Assembly: GCA_963772805.1 (NCBI GenBank)
Contig: CAVYYU010000001.1
Location: 1-64,000, forward strand
Length of the DNA stretch: 64,000 bases
Direction of reading: 5' to 3'
Origin: Legionella_A sp963772805
Lineage (GTDB): Bacteria > Pseudomonadota > Gammaproteobacteria > Legionellales > Legionellaceae
Under the pieces are notes generated by a model. It was given only the letters and a program-made list of their open reading frames with translations, was not told the DNA's origin and did not search any database. Positions 52,430-61,675 of this stretch are shown here, piece after piece. Positions within the stretch are counted from its first letter, which is position 1. Each line of letters opens with the position of its first letter. The position numbers were made by a program, and so were the translations under genes.

Positions 52430-54730
52430 TTAAGATAACAATGCTTTTTTAATTATTTCAGAAGAATTTAGTACAAAGTTAATTTGATTACTGCCTGTCA
52501 AAGTAGCACCAATGACAAAAGGCATATTGGTTAATGGCTCTTGCAACGGCTTAAGCACAACTTCCCTTTCGCCAATAATTTCATCGACGAGCAAAGCAAT
52601 ACGCTCCCAATTTTTCTTAACGATAACTACAGACAGATACTCTTTTGAATTGCGTGTATTTTCATCAAGATACAATATCCTGGCCAAAGAGCTTAACAAA
52701 ACCGGTTGCTGCTTGACAAGAACAGTAGGGCTTCCTTCCACCTCCACAATATCGCTTTTTTTTAGCAATAAAACACTTTCTACAGAGCTGGTAAGAATCA
52801 CAAATACTTGCTCATTGCATGAAACAATCAAGCCACGTTCGGTTGCCAGGGTAATGGGAACGCGCAAGAAAAAATGTGTGCCATTGCCTGGCTGGCTGGT
52901 TACACTAACTAGCCCTTTCAACTGGGTCAGGTTAGAACGAACAATATCCAAGCCTACACCTCGTCCAGAAATACCTGTTACCACCTTACGGGTAGAAAAG
53001 CCTGGGCGAAAAATAATATCTAAAATGTCCGTAGGGCTCATCATATCAAGCTCAGTTTGCGTGATAATATTTTTTTCCAAGGCGCTACGAGCTAAATTAT
53101 CTGGGTTAATCCCCGCGCCATCATCAGAGATTTCGAAGATAATTTGATGATCTTCCTGATACACCTTAAGACGAATGTTCCCTTGCAATGATTTACCTGC
53201 TGCCTGACGTTGTTCCGCATCTTCGATGCCATGATCAATTGCGTTACGCAAAATATGCACAATAGGATCTTTTAATCCTTCCAAGATCATCTTATCAATT
53301 TTTACATCATTGTTTTTAATATCAAAATTAACTGGTTTTTGTAGTTCATTAGCTAAATCACGCACCAGCCGTGGCAAATAACGCAACTGGCTGTCTACTG
53401 AAATCAAACGTATAGTACGAATTTCATCCTGCAGCGCATTGAATAAAACAGATAACTCATTAACCGGCATACGCAATCCTCGCTGTAACCGATGGGTGGC
53501 ATTGCTGATTTCAGAAAGCTCTGAAAATTGGGTAGAAAATAACGTGTCTAAACGCTCTTCTTCACCATCAAAAAGACGTCTAAAACTTAATATGTTTTTT
53601 TTCCAGGCTTTAATAAAATAATCGATTTTGCAATTTATTTTGTTAAGATCTGCATAATGTTCCTCAATGGCAATTTTAACGCCCTGGATTTCTTCCATAT
53701 CGGCTGAAATACGATCCAAATTTTGCAGAGGTACGCGGATGGATTCATACTCATTCACTTTGCCTTTCGTTACAAAACGGTTAAGTGCCACATCAGGCTC
53801 AAGGAGCTGTTCAACGAGCGGTTTTACTTGCGTGGGGGCTTCTTGCTGAGAAAACTCAGTATATTTCCGCAGCTGCAACAAATGATTTTGTAGATCAAAA
53901 GATAAAGGTATTTCCTCACTATAACATTGCATTGCCTCATTCATGTAATCAATCGATTGCAAACAAAGATTAATTATTCCGGGAGAAATTCTAATGCTTT
54001 TTTGCTCAATTGCCGTAAATAAAGTTTCCAGATGATGTGCGATTTCACCAACGTTAATCGCACCAACTCCGCGAGCAGAACCTTTAATATTATGCGCTGC
54101 GCGAAAAAGCTCTTCTAAGAGCGCTACAAATCGCTGCTCCGATATGCCATCTTTTTCAAGCTGCAACAAACCATCAGTAATTTTGATTAGATTTTCCTGA
54201 AGTTCTACTTTAAAAGTTGCAATAATTTTTTTTAAAAACTCGCGTTCAGAGGTATTAGAGGACTGCGTAGCCAACGGAAGAAAAAACCCTTCAGGAACGG
54301 ATGGTTCTGGTATAACTGCAGCCTCCTCCCCTTTTTCGCTCAAATGTACTTGTTGCTGCAATTGATGTAGTAATTCACGAATATGAGCAGAACATGGTTT
54401 TTTTTCGACGAACTCTTGCATGACCTCACGCATACCCTCCACAGAGAGAAAGACTAAATCAACGCATTCAGCGGTTACCTCATGCTCTGACACAAATAAT
54501 TTTTCAATGGACTCAGCCATCTTCGCAAGATCATTAATCCCAACCGAAAGCGCAGCAACTTTAATATTACGGCCAGAGCGAGAAATTTCAGCAATAATGG
54601 GCTTTAAATCATTATCTGAGGTGCCTGACTTAATTTTTTGTAAATTATCCGTTATCACCGAAAGTAGCGATTCCAACTCGGCATTAAAGGTTACAATTAA
54701 CTGTTTTAGCAAGGGCTCATCTGGAATCAT
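52430..54730 (-). CDS. cheA: Chemotaxis-type histidine kinase CheA with two Hpt domains
   Basis: CheA reads the receptor state and phosphorylates response regulators. The order is Hpt1 (about 1-110), Hpt2 (about 160-280), dimerisation helices, HATPase (NAIDHGIED, ISDDGAGI, SGRGVGLDIV) and CheW-like P5 domain at the end. Hpt2 has the acceptor His213 in FRAAHNIKGSARGVG. In Hpt1 the matching stretch is SRSGRNIKVAALSVG with Arg54 in the place of His and no KG, so that domain cannot take phosphate. No P2 CheY-docking domain and no C-terminal receiver are evident. The ATG lies 8 bases after the MCP stop. Length 766. Confidence 0.95.
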   Translation of the reverse strand: MIPDEPLLKQLIVTFNAELESLLSVITDNLQKIKSGTSDNDLKPIIAEISRSGRNIKVAALSVGINDLAKMAESIEKLFVSEHEVTAECVDLVFLSVEGMREVMQEFVEKKPCSAHIRELLHQLQQQVHLSEKGEEAAVIPEPSVPEGFFLPLATQSSNTSEREFLKKIIATFKVELQENLIKITDGLLQLEKDGISEQRFVALLEELFRAAHNIKGSARGVGAINVGEIAHHLETLFTAIEQKSIRISPGIINLCLQSIDYMNEAMQCYSEEIPLSFDLQNHLLQLRKYTEFSQQEAPTQVKPLVEQLLEPDVALNRFVTKGKVNEYESIRVPLQNLDRISADMEEIQGVKIAIEEHYADLNKINCKIDYFIKAWKKNILSFRRLFDGEEERLDTLFSTQFSELSEISNATHRLQRGLRMPVNELSVLFNALQDEIRTIRLISVDSQLRYLPRLVRDLANELQKPVNFDIKNNDVKIDKMILEGLKDPIVHILRNAIDHGIEDAEQRQAAGKSLQGNIRLKVYQEDHQIIFEISDDGAGINPDNLARSALEKNIITQTELDMMSPTDILDIIFRPGFSTRKVVTGISGRGVGLDIVRSNLTQLKGLVSVTSQPGNGTHFFLRVPITLATERGLIVSCNEQVFVILTSSVESVLLLKKSDIVEVEGSPTVLVKQQPVLLSSLARILYLDENTRNSKEYLSVVIVKKNWERIALLVDEIIGEREVVLKPLQEPLTNMPFVIGATLTGSNQINFVLNSSEIIKKALLS

Positions 54731-54738
54731 AGCGCCCC

Positions 54739-56601
54739 CTAAACTTTATAGATGCTTACATCATCTTTAAGATGCTTCGCAATTTCATCCAATTTATGAA
54801 TGAAATCCATCATTTCCTTAATACCGCCGGAGAACGTCGATGTAGTTCGATTAATTTCATTCATACTTTCAACGATTTGTTCGATACCGACCGCTTCTTG
54901 ACGTATGGCCACTTCGATATGTTGGCTTGAAATCGAAGCCTCATTAATCATTTTACTTAAGGTGTGGATCACCTCCCCCGCTTTTTCAATTAATTGTGTG
55001 CCAGACCCCAAGGTTTTTGCCCCCTCTTCAGTCACGGTAACTGCTTTTTCAGTAGTACGACGAATGTCTTCGAGAATTTTTTGCACTTGCACAGTAGATT
55101 GCTCTGATTGTTCTGCTAAATTTCTTACTTCGGTAGCTACTGCAGCAAAGCCTTTTCCGGCCTCACCTGCTTTTGATGCCTCAATAGCTGCATTCAAAGC
55201 CAGCATTTTTGACTGTTGCGCAAGGCTATTCACCACAGCCGTGATTTCCCCGATTTGTTGCGTGTGAATACTTAAATCAAGAATTGTTTGCGCGATAAGT
55301 TTCATTTTTTCTTCTGAAGCTTTAATGCCATGAATGCTTTGTACTACAGATTCCGTACCGAGCTTTCCTTGTTCATAAGTATTTTTAGCAACATCACGTA
55401 AGGCTTGAGCTTTATTCATGGTTTGTTTTGAACTCTTATCAATTTCCTCCAAAGAAGCACTAATTTCATTAATTGCTGAAGCCTGTGAATTAATACTCTC
55501 GGTCTGCTCACTTGCAGAGGTGATCACTTTATCTACCATAGTAACAATTTCATTACTCACTTGAGTAATTTTTTGAGTACTCGATGCCAAAGCATCGGTC
55601 ATCAAATTTAAATCATTACCTAAATCTTGCAATACATCTTCTTTATCAAGTACGAGTCGCTCCCTCAGATCGCCAGCAGCTACTTTACTGCTATGCAGAC
55701 TGAACTTATTCGATGAATTCACCAATTGTTCCAGAAGTCGCCGTGATTGCTCTTCATTTTTACGCATTTTCTCTTCATTTTCTTTAATTGCTTGTTGCAT
55801 GCTTTTAAGTGATAACAGCATCTTGCCTAATCTATCTAAAGTATGAATTTGAATATCGATATCACGCTCACCTGCAGCAATACGTTCAGCAATTTCAATC
55901 ACATTATCTATTGGACCTGAAAGAGTACGTTGTGTTATTAGAGGGACAATAATTGTTAACACAATTGCGAGAATTAACAGCGCATATGCCGATTGTTTGA
56001 GTGTTAATAAAGTTTCATCAATATGGCGCGTGTTTTTGGTAATTTCTTGCCTTATATCACTGTATAATCCACCAACTCGTTGTCCACGTTCATTAGAATA
56101 AGCACCATCAATAATATCAATCAAGTGGCTGCTAAGGGGTCTTACCTTCTCTGAGGCATGCTGCAAGCCCTCTATTGTGCTTGCATTTCTTAGCATATGC
56201 ATCACCGCCAATTGCCCCTGATATACCGGCTCATAAAGTTGTGTTAATTGTCGCCAATTCTCCAGGATCTCTTGATTACCTAACTTAGTTAATGCCTCAT
56301 GCCATATTTCTTTGGTCTTATTAATTTCATCCCAAACACGTATAAATTCAAGCTCATCATTAGGATCTCCGGTCATTATCCAATGCGCAACGATATCTCT
56401 AGTCTGATAAATCTGGGTATCTAATACCGCAGATAAATTAACCTCATAGATTTGTTTACTAGAAAAAATTATGGAGTTAATTTTGGGTAATAAAAGCATA
56501 ATTAACAGCACAAGAGGCAGGCTTAATGATAGAAACCCTATAAATAAACGGGTTCGGAGCGTAATAATAAAATGTGGCTTCCTAACTGTTTCCATAAACA
56601 T
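54739..56601 (-). CDS. Methyl-accepting chemotaxis protein
   Basis: Two transmembrane helices (about 19-38 and 205-223) flank a periplasmic part of about 165 residues that is mostly helical and looks like a four-helix bundle sensor. A HAMP domain follows (about 224-276), then a cytoplasmic coiled coil with the conserved hairpin tip SKMLALNAAIEASKAGEAGKGFAAVATEVRNLAEQS at about 460-500. No C-terminal NWETF-type pentapeptide for CheR/CheB docking. Only one MCP in the operon, so it is probably the main input. The start overlaps the upstream CheW stop by 20 bases. Confidence 0.94.
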   Translation of the reverse strand: MFMETVRKPHFIITLRTRLFIGFLSLSLPLVLLIMLLLPKINSIIFSSKQIYEVNLSAVLDTQIYQTRDIVAHWIMTGDPNDELEFIRVWDEINKTKEIWHEALTKLGNQEILENWRQLTQLYEPVYQGQLAVMHMLRNASTIEGLQHASEKVRPLSSHLIDIIDGAYSNERGQRVGGLYSDIRQEITKNTRHIDETLLTLKQSAYALLILAIVLTIIVPLITQRTLSGPIDNVIEIAERIAAGERDIDIQIHTLDRLGKMLLSLKSMQQAIKENEEKMRKNEEQSRRLLEQLVNSSNKFSLHSSKVAAGDLRERLVLDKEDVLQDLGNDLNLMTDALASSTQKITQVSNEIVTMVDKVITSASEQTESINSQASAINEISASLEEIDKSSKQTMNKAQALRDVAKNTYEQGKLGTESVVQSIHGIKASEEKMKLIAQTILDLSIHTQQIGEITAVVNSLAQQSKMLALNAAIEASKAGEAGKGFAAVATEVRNLAEQSEQSTVQVQKILEDIRRTTEKAVTVTEEGAKTLGSGTQLIEKAGEVIHTLSKMINEASISSQHIEVAIRQEAVGIEQIVESMNEINRTTSTFSGGIKEMMDFIHKLDEIAKHLKDDVSIYKV

Positions 56602-57166
56602 CTCCTATCTTGTATACGCTTTTCTTAATTTCTTGACTTAATCCTAAGACAAGAGCATCAATATTCAGAATGGCAGTAACGGCTTGATCTAAGCCAAGAA
56701 TGTATTCAGTATGAGCAACATTCACCGAAGTTAAAGGAACACCTAACCGACTCGGTTGATAAATACCACTGCCCTCAACACAATTAATCAATAGACCCAA
56801 AGTAACATCATTTGTATTAATAACAATAATAATTTTACTGCATGATTCCAAACGAGCTGGATGAAAAAACTTCATCAGATCAATTACGGTAATCAAAGCA
56901 CCGCGCCAATTGATTACCCCGGTAATAAAATCAGGAACAAAAGGCGGTTTGGCTATAGAAACATAATGTAAAACTTCATGAATATGTTGATAAGCAATCC
57001 CATAATGCTCATTTGGACCAAGTCTAAATCGTACATAAGCAACACCATTTGGCTCACTTACACTCTGTTCATACTGAGCAAGCTGCTCCGCACGTGCTTG
57101 GAGTACACGTAGTGCCGCATCACCCTTGGGCATTAATTCTGAAGCATGTTTTTGTACTTTAGTCAT
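56582..57166 (-). CDS. cheW: CheW-like coupling protein (second copy)
   Basis: CheW domains link MCPs to CheA. GVAYVRFRLGPNEHYGIAYQHIHEVL opens the domain, then FVPDFITGVINWRGALITVIDLMKFF, the family's core. The ATG at 57166 (MTKVQKHASEL) is preferred over a TTG at 57175. About 194 residues, with a 50-residue N-terminal helix not found in E. coli CheW. It overlaps the MCP gene and is separated from cheR by the palindromic repeat. Confidence 0.9.
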   Translation of the reverse strand: MTKVQKHASELMPKGDAALRVLQARAEQLAQYEQSVSEPNGVAYVRFRLGPNEHYGIAYQHIHEVLHYVSIAKPPFVPDFITGVINWRGALITVIDLMKFFHPARLESCSKIIIVINTNDVTLGLLINCVEGSGIYQPSRLGVPLTSVNVAHTEYILGLDQAVTAILNIDALVLGLSQEIKKSVYKIGDVYGNS

Positions 57167-57197
57167 TGCTGCCAAAATTCCTTTCGCGGTTATTTAG

Positions 57198-57335
57198 AGT
57201 CTATTGCCCTTTCTACTCTCTTGGCCAAATGAGTCAATTTTCTGTACCCCGATGCACACGTACTTGATGTATGCTCCGCTTCGCTGCGCAAAAATCAACT
57301 CACGGTGACTCAATCTAACGAAATATCAACAGAGC
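57198..57335. repeat. AT-rich palindromic repeat inside the chemosensory operon
   Basis: Shares left arm (TTTCTACTCTCTTGG), core (CCGATGCACACGTACTTGATG) and right arm (GACTCAATCTAACGAAAT) with the copy at 61676-61800, whose matching stretches differ by a few bases. The right arm overlaps the 3' end of cheR and encodes its last eight residues (GSVDISLD) and stop. It fills the only sizeable gap in the operon. Confidence 0.75.
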
Positions 57336-58170
57336 CTAAAGAAAAATAGATTGCTCCATTATGGTGAAAAACAAGATTTGTTTCTGCCGTAACAATGGGA
57401 TCAGAGGCACCCAGTACAAGATAAGCGCTCTCGGCCATAGTTGCACTTAATTTTTTCATGATTTTTACAACAAACTCACTATCAAAATAAATTAGCACAT
57501 TGCGGCATAAGATTAAATCAATCTCATTGATTCCATTAAGAATAGATGGATAACTATTATCACTCAAATTAAGGTATTTAAAGTTCACCAAATTACGAAT
57601 CTTGGGGGAAAGAACATAAGTACGCTCCTCTTTAGAGAAATAGCGTTGCAAATAGAGTTCTGAAATAGAGCGCATTGACCACTGCCGGTAAACACCTGCC
57701 TGTGCCTTTGCCAAAGCGGTCGTGTTAATATCAGTGCCTAATAGTTGCAAATTCCAACCATCAATGTTCGGTATTAATTCAGACAACAGCATCGCAATAG
57801 TATATATTTCCTCGCCTGTTGAACAACCTGCACTCCAAATTTTTAAAGTAAAATTATTTTTCTTTTGCTTTATTAACTGCGGCAATATTATTTTTTCCAA
57901 TAAATGCATTTGATTTTTATCGCGAAAAAAATAGCTTTCCCCGACAGTAATTGCCGCAACTAAATCAGCCAGTAAAGAGGAACTATTGGAGCAACGCGTT
58001 AATTGATGCAAATATTCTTGAGGTGAATAATTGAATTTATGACACGCATCGATAATTGTTTTCACCAGCGCCCGTGTCTGATTAATATGAACAACAAGCC
58101 CAAATCTTAGACGAATTAATTCAATAAATTCAGATTCCAAAATTTTTATACTATTCAATAAATTATTCAT
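57310..58170 (-). CDS. cheR: Chemoreceptor methyltransferase CheR
   Basis: CheR methylates glutamates on chemoreceptors using S-adenosylmethionine. ITVGESYFFRDKNQMHLLEK, then the SAM-binding KIWSAGCSTGEEIYTIAMLL, LLGTDINTTALAKAQAGVYRQW and NEIDLILCRNVLIYFD are hallmark motifs. Length 286, no TPR tail. The last eight codons come from a palindromic repeat arm. It overlaps the first cheW by eight bases. Confidence 0.95.
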   Translation of the reverse strand: MNNLLNSIKILESEFIELIRLRFGLVVHINQTRALVKTIIDACHKFNYSPQEYLHQLTRCSNSSSLLADLVAAITVGESYFFRDKNQMHLLEKIILPQLIKQKKNNFTLKIWSAGCSTGEEIYTIAMLLSELIPNIDGWNLQLLGTDINTTALAKAQAGVYRQWSMRSISELYLQRYFSKEERTYVLSPKIRNLVNFKYLNLSDNSYPSILNGINEIDLILCRNVLIYFDSEFVVKIMKKLSATMAESAYLVLGASDPIVTAETNLVFHHNGAIYFSLGSVDISLD

Positions 58171-58639
58171 GATCTGCAGAATAGTGATGAGCTTCTTGTG
58201 TTAGTTTCAGTGCAAACACCCAAAGAATATTCAGCAACAGTGAAACGCCTGTTGCCAGAGTAACTGCTCCTAAAAATGGCGAATGCCCTTCTGTAAGCTC
58301 TTCATGTATTTCAATGTTTTCTTCACAAATCGCACCAAGTCCAATCACTTTATCTACAATCAAAGCAACATGGTGTATTCCATCAGAGCAAAGCAGAATG
58401 GGTATATTTAAAGAATATATTTGCTCACGTGTCAAACCAATACAAACTGCTAAATCAAAAACAGGAACACAGGTATTTTTAAGATTCATCAACCCGACAA
58501 AATAGACCGGACTACCTGGAATGGTTTCAAGCATAGGTAAAGGAAGTATTTTTTCTACATAACGCAAATCCAAACAGCAGTGTACGTCTTGCAAGAGAAA
58601 ATGAAGAACATTTATGCAATTACCGTCCTCTTCAACCAC
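58163..58639 (-). CDS. cheW: CheW-like coupling protein (first gene of operon)
   Basis: A 158-residue protein that is a single CheW domain: NVLHFLLQDVHCCLDLRYVEKIL, then VYFVGLMNLKNTCVPVFDL, LLCSDGIHHVALIVDKVIGL. Starts with GTG at 58639 after a purine-rich AGGACGGGGG stretch. It opens the seven-gene unit and lies about 40 bases after a good promoter. Similarity to the second CheW is limited, so the two may couple different partners. Confidence 0.88.
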   Translation of the reverse strand: MVEEDGNCINVLHFLLQDVHCCLDLRYVEKILPLPMLETIPGSPVYFVGLMNLKNTCVPVFDLAVCIGLTREQIYSLNIPILLCSDGIHHVALIVDKVIGLGAICEENIEIHEELTEGHSPFLGAVTLATGVSLLLNILWVFALKLTQEAHHYSADHE

Positions 58640-58679
58640 TTAGCCCCCGTCCTAAGAAGATTTCTTTTTTATTCTTATA

Positions 58680-58708
58680 TTTATAGACCTAATCTACACA
58701 GCACACAA
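58680..58708 (-). promoter_or_regulatory. Promoter of the chemosensory operon
   Basis: On the minus strand TTGTGT at 58703-58708 and TATAAA at 58680-58685 are 17 bases apart. The -10 matches five of six bases and the -35 three of six. It is placed about 40 bases from the GTG start of the first cheW. No sigma28-type flagellar promoter was seen. Confidence 0.5.
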
Positions 58709-58922
58709 GGTAAAAAATGAACAATCTAGCTATAAGCCGGAGGGAGTGTTTCTTTTTCGAAGTTATTCTTGCACCCGAAGCCCGTAAATTGGGCGCTTTC
58801 CCTGAGGTATTGCCAATGGTTAATATCTGTTATTCCCCTTAGCTCAAAAGTAGATTGTGCAAAGTCCAACAACGGAGCGAAACGACCGCCATAATGTTGG
58901 GCGACTCTGCAATCCGCTTATA

Positions 58923-59264
58923 TTATCCTTTTTTAACAAACTGTGACTTTAATTTCATTGCACCAATTCCCTCAATTTTACAATCAATGTCATGATCACC
59001 ATCAACCAAGCGAATATTCTTAACTTTCGTACCCACTTTAACTACCAGTGAGGAACCTTTAACCTTGAGATCCTTTATAACCGTAACTGTATCGCCGTCT
59101 TGTAGAATCTGACCATTTGCATCTTTGATGACTCGGGCTTCATCGCGCGATTCTTCGGCATCATCCTTTGCCCATTCGTGGGTGCATTCTGGACAAATAA
59201 GCAGGCTGCCATCTTCGTACGTGTATTCTGAATTACATTTAGGGCATGGGGGTAATGTATGCAT
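58923..59264 (-). CDS. PhnA/YjdM domain protein with zinc ribbon
   Basis: The 113-residue product has a short zinc ribbon (CPKCNSEYTYEDGSLLICPEC, four cysteines) then the PhnA domain (QDGDTVTVIKDLKVKGSSLVVKVGTKVKNIRLVDGDHDIDC). Despite the name this family is not the phosphonoacetate hydrolase and its role is not settled. The length matches. Stands alone between the chemosensory operon and yjbQ-like gene. Confidence 0.92.
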   Translation of the reverse strand: MHTLPPCPKCNSEYTYEDGSLLICPECTHEWAKDDAEESRDEARVIKDANGQILQDGDTVTVIKDLKVKGSSLVVKVGTKVKNIRLVDGDHDIDCKIEGIGAMKLKSQFVKKG

Positions 59265-59315
59265 GTTTTTTCCTAATAATAAACCAAGACCGTATTGTAC
59301 AACCTAAGAATGCAA

Positions 59316-59735
59316 TTAGCATCCCATAACAGTAATTTTCAGATGCCGTTGATGCGGTTGGTAGCGATGTTCATAAAGATAGATCCCTTGCCATGTACCT
59401 AAAGCTAATTTTTTATTCTGTAGCGGAATGGTAAGACTTGTCTGCGTTAAAATGGTACGTATATGCGCAGGCATATCGTCCTCCCCTTCAATGATATGCT
59501 TAAAAAGTGGATCACCATCAGGGATTAGGCGTGCCAGAAAATGTTCTAAGTCTTTGCGAACCTGGGCATCATAGTTTTCGCACAACATTAATGAGGCGCT
59601 GGTATGTTGAAGAAAAAAATGACATAGCCCCTGTTGAATCGAGGTATTTGCTAAAACGGCGGCAATTTTTGCTGAGATATCCGTTGTTCCTCTTCCTGCA
59701 GTCTCAACAGTCATGGAAAATTGTTCTAGGTTCAT
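59316..59735 (-). CDS. yjbQ: YjbQ/UPF0047 family protein
   Basis: The 139-residue product has the family core: FFLQHTSASLMLCENYD, DLEHFLARLIPDG, EGEDDMPAHIRTILTQTSLTIP, and LGTWQGIYLYEHR. Members show weak thiamine-phosphate synthase activity but the physiological role is uncertain. Good AAGGAG site before the ATG. Confidence 0.92.
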   Translation of the reverse strand: MNLEQFSMTVETAGRGTTDISAKIAAVLANTSIQQGLCHFFLQHTSASLMLCENYDAQVRKDLEHFLARLIPDGDPLFKHIIEGEDDMPAHIRTILTQTSLTIPLQNKKLALGTWQGIYLYEHRYQPHQRHLKITVMGC

Positions 59736-60045
59736 AAATGAATCTCCTTACGTTTTATCAGGATAACTCCATAACAACTGTCATCCCATATCTGGCTAAA
59801 TTTGCTTGATAAGACAAGCCAGTACTGAATTATTGTATAATTAATCTTTTTTTCCTATAATCCCCCTTGATTTTTTGTCAAAAATAGGCAAAGATGCGCA
59901 AAAATATTCCACAAAGCCATTTTTTACTGCGCTTTATTTTGAAATTGGTGTTTGCTGTAAACACCTTTTCTCATTTTTAAGTGGGAAAAGGTTTAAAATA
60001 TTGCGGATGAATATAGCATTGCTTCATCATCTTTAACTAAATAAT
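59736..60045. other. Leader region of the amino acid permease gene
   Basis: 310 bases without an ORF. Two hairpins lie close together: GGTGTTT/AAACACC at 59947-59965 and CCTTTTC/GAAAAGG at 59964-59991. They share two bases, so they cannot both form fully. This could be a regulatory leader, or chance in an AT-rich gap. Confidence 0.35.
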
Positions 60046-61527
60046 GTGAGAAATAAACAGCCTGTGAATAATCGTAATTCAAAAACAACTAAGCCCATTA
60101 AAGACAGTGGTTACAGCCGAGGATTAAAAGACCGACATGTTCAACTAATTGCCCTTGGTGGGATTATTGGCTCAGGTTATTTTTTAGGTACTGGTGAGGT
60201 AATTAACCTCGTAGGTCCCGCGGTATTTCTAGCTTATGTGCTCGGTGGTTTAATTATTTTTCTAACGATGCTGTGTATGGGTGAGCTTGCGGTAGCAATC
60301 CCCATTTCAGGTTCTTTCGTAACCTATACCGCCGATTTTATATCACCGTCTGTTGCCTGCGGCGTTGGGTGGTCCTATTGGATTAGCTGGGTGGCCTATA
60401 TTCCAGCGGAATGCGTCGCGGGGGGTATCATCATGGAGATGTTTACCGGAGTCAATGGCTATGTCTGGGCTATTTGTTTTGGTTTATTAATTACCTATAT
60501 CAATCTCGCTAAAGTAGATACCTTCGGTGAAATAGAGTTCTGGTTGGCCTTAATTAAAATTATGGCGTTGATGGGATTTGTTATTTTATCCCTTTTAATT
60601 TTCTTTGGCCTGGTTCATGGCAGTGAGCCTGCTGGCGTTATTGGGAGTAAGTACATTTTGGGTGATGGTGGCATGCTACCCAACGGGGTCATGTCCTTAT
60701 TAACCGCCATGGTGCTTTTACTCGTTAACTATCAAGGCTCTGAAATCATTGGTCTTGCTGCTGGAGAATCTGAAAATCCTGCGCGCATGATTCCCCATGC
60801 TATTCGCAATGTGACCTTTAGAATTCTTTTTATCTATATTATCCCTGTATTTTGTCTCGTTTTAATTTTTCCTTGGCAAAAGGCCGGTTTATCGAATTCG
60901 GTCTTTGCTGATGCGCTTAATATGTATGATTTAAAATGGGCGGGAATAGTAACAAGTTTTGTTACGCTGAGTGCGACCTTATCTTGTGCTAATTCTGGAT
61001 TTTATGGCACCGTACGTGCTCTAAATGCGCTGGCACGTGATGGTATGGCTCCTCATACTTTTGCTAAATTCAACCATAATTCAATCCCACAAAATGCGGT
61101 CATTGCGACCTTAATTATGATCTGGGTTCTTTTAGGTGTTGGTTACTTCTTCGGACAAACAAAACTATATATCGCCTTACTTTTAGTATCTGGCTTTACC
61201 GGTACTCTCGCCTGGATTTCATTGTGCGCGTCACAAATTAGATTCAGAAATAGATTGTATCAAGCCGGCTATACTACAGCGAATCTGCGTTATATAACGC
61301 CCTACTCCCCCTATACAGGGATTTTGGCAATAATATTGATGTGTATTGCTCTCTTTTTCCTAGTGCTAAATAAGGATCCCACCTATAAATGGGCATTCTA
61401 TATTGGTACGATAAGTTTTGTGATTCCAATCGTAATCTATAAGGCATTCGACTTATCGAAAAAGAGACGCAAAGCATTGCACCTTAAAACTAGAGTCAAA
61501 TTCCAGGATTTATTCCCCCCTGTATAA
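60046..61527 (+). CDS. APC-superfamily amino acid permease
   Basis: A 493-residue protein with about 12 transmembrane segments. The N-terminal LKDRHVQLIALGGIIGSGYFLGTGEVI is the classic APC substrate-binding motif in TM1, and TM6-region SLLTAMVLLLVNYQGSEIIGLAAGESENPARMIP is also conserved. Close to the LysP/GabP/AroP group, but the substrate cannot be told. Starts with GTG at 60046; GTG 60064 is an alternative. No clear ribosome site. Confidence 0.92.
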   Translation: MRNKQPVNNRNSKTTKPIKDSGYSRGLKDRHVQLIALGGIIGSGYFLGTGEVINLVGPAVFLAYVLGGLIIFLTMLCMGELAVAIPISGSFVTYTADFISPSVACGVGWSYWISWVAYIPAECVAGGIIMEMFTGVNGYVWAICFGLLITYINLAKVDTFGEIEFWLALIKIMALMGFVILSLLIFFGLVHGSEPAGVIGSKYILGDGGMLPNGVMSLLTAMVLLLVNYQGSEIIGLAAGESENPARMIPHAIRNVTFRILFIYIIPVFCLVLIFPWQKAGLSNSVFADALNMYDLKWAGIVTSFVTLSATLSCANSGFYGTVRALNALARDGMAPHTFAKFNHNSIPQNAVIATLIMIWVLLGVGYFFGQTKLYIALLLVSGFTGTLAWISLCASQIRFRNRLYQAGYTTANLRYITPYSPYTGILAIILMCIALFFLVLNKDPTYKWAFYIGTISFVIPIVIYKAFDLSKKRRKALHLKTRVKFQDLFPPV

Positions 61528-61675
61528 CTTGAGCCTGAGTGTCAGCTGGGCCGTATAAAGCCCAGCACCATATCTAATCTCTAAACATCAATTTGTTGGA
61601 TTAAATTCTTCCCAACCCTGTGCCAGATTCAATACTAAACATTACTTAGCTCTGCCTATTTCTTCATCTATTCTA
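61528..61675. other. Gap after the permease gene
   Basis: A GCTGGGC/GCCCAGC hairpin at 61545-61566, eighteen bases after the stop, may act as a terminator although no T-run follows. Nothing else is recognised before the repeat at 61676. Confidence 0.4.

Noticed and set aside
58720..58910. Short hairpins (CCAACA...TGTTGG) between cheW and the PhnA gene
   Set aside because: Imperfect, no T-run and no match elsewhere; not enough for an RNA gene call.
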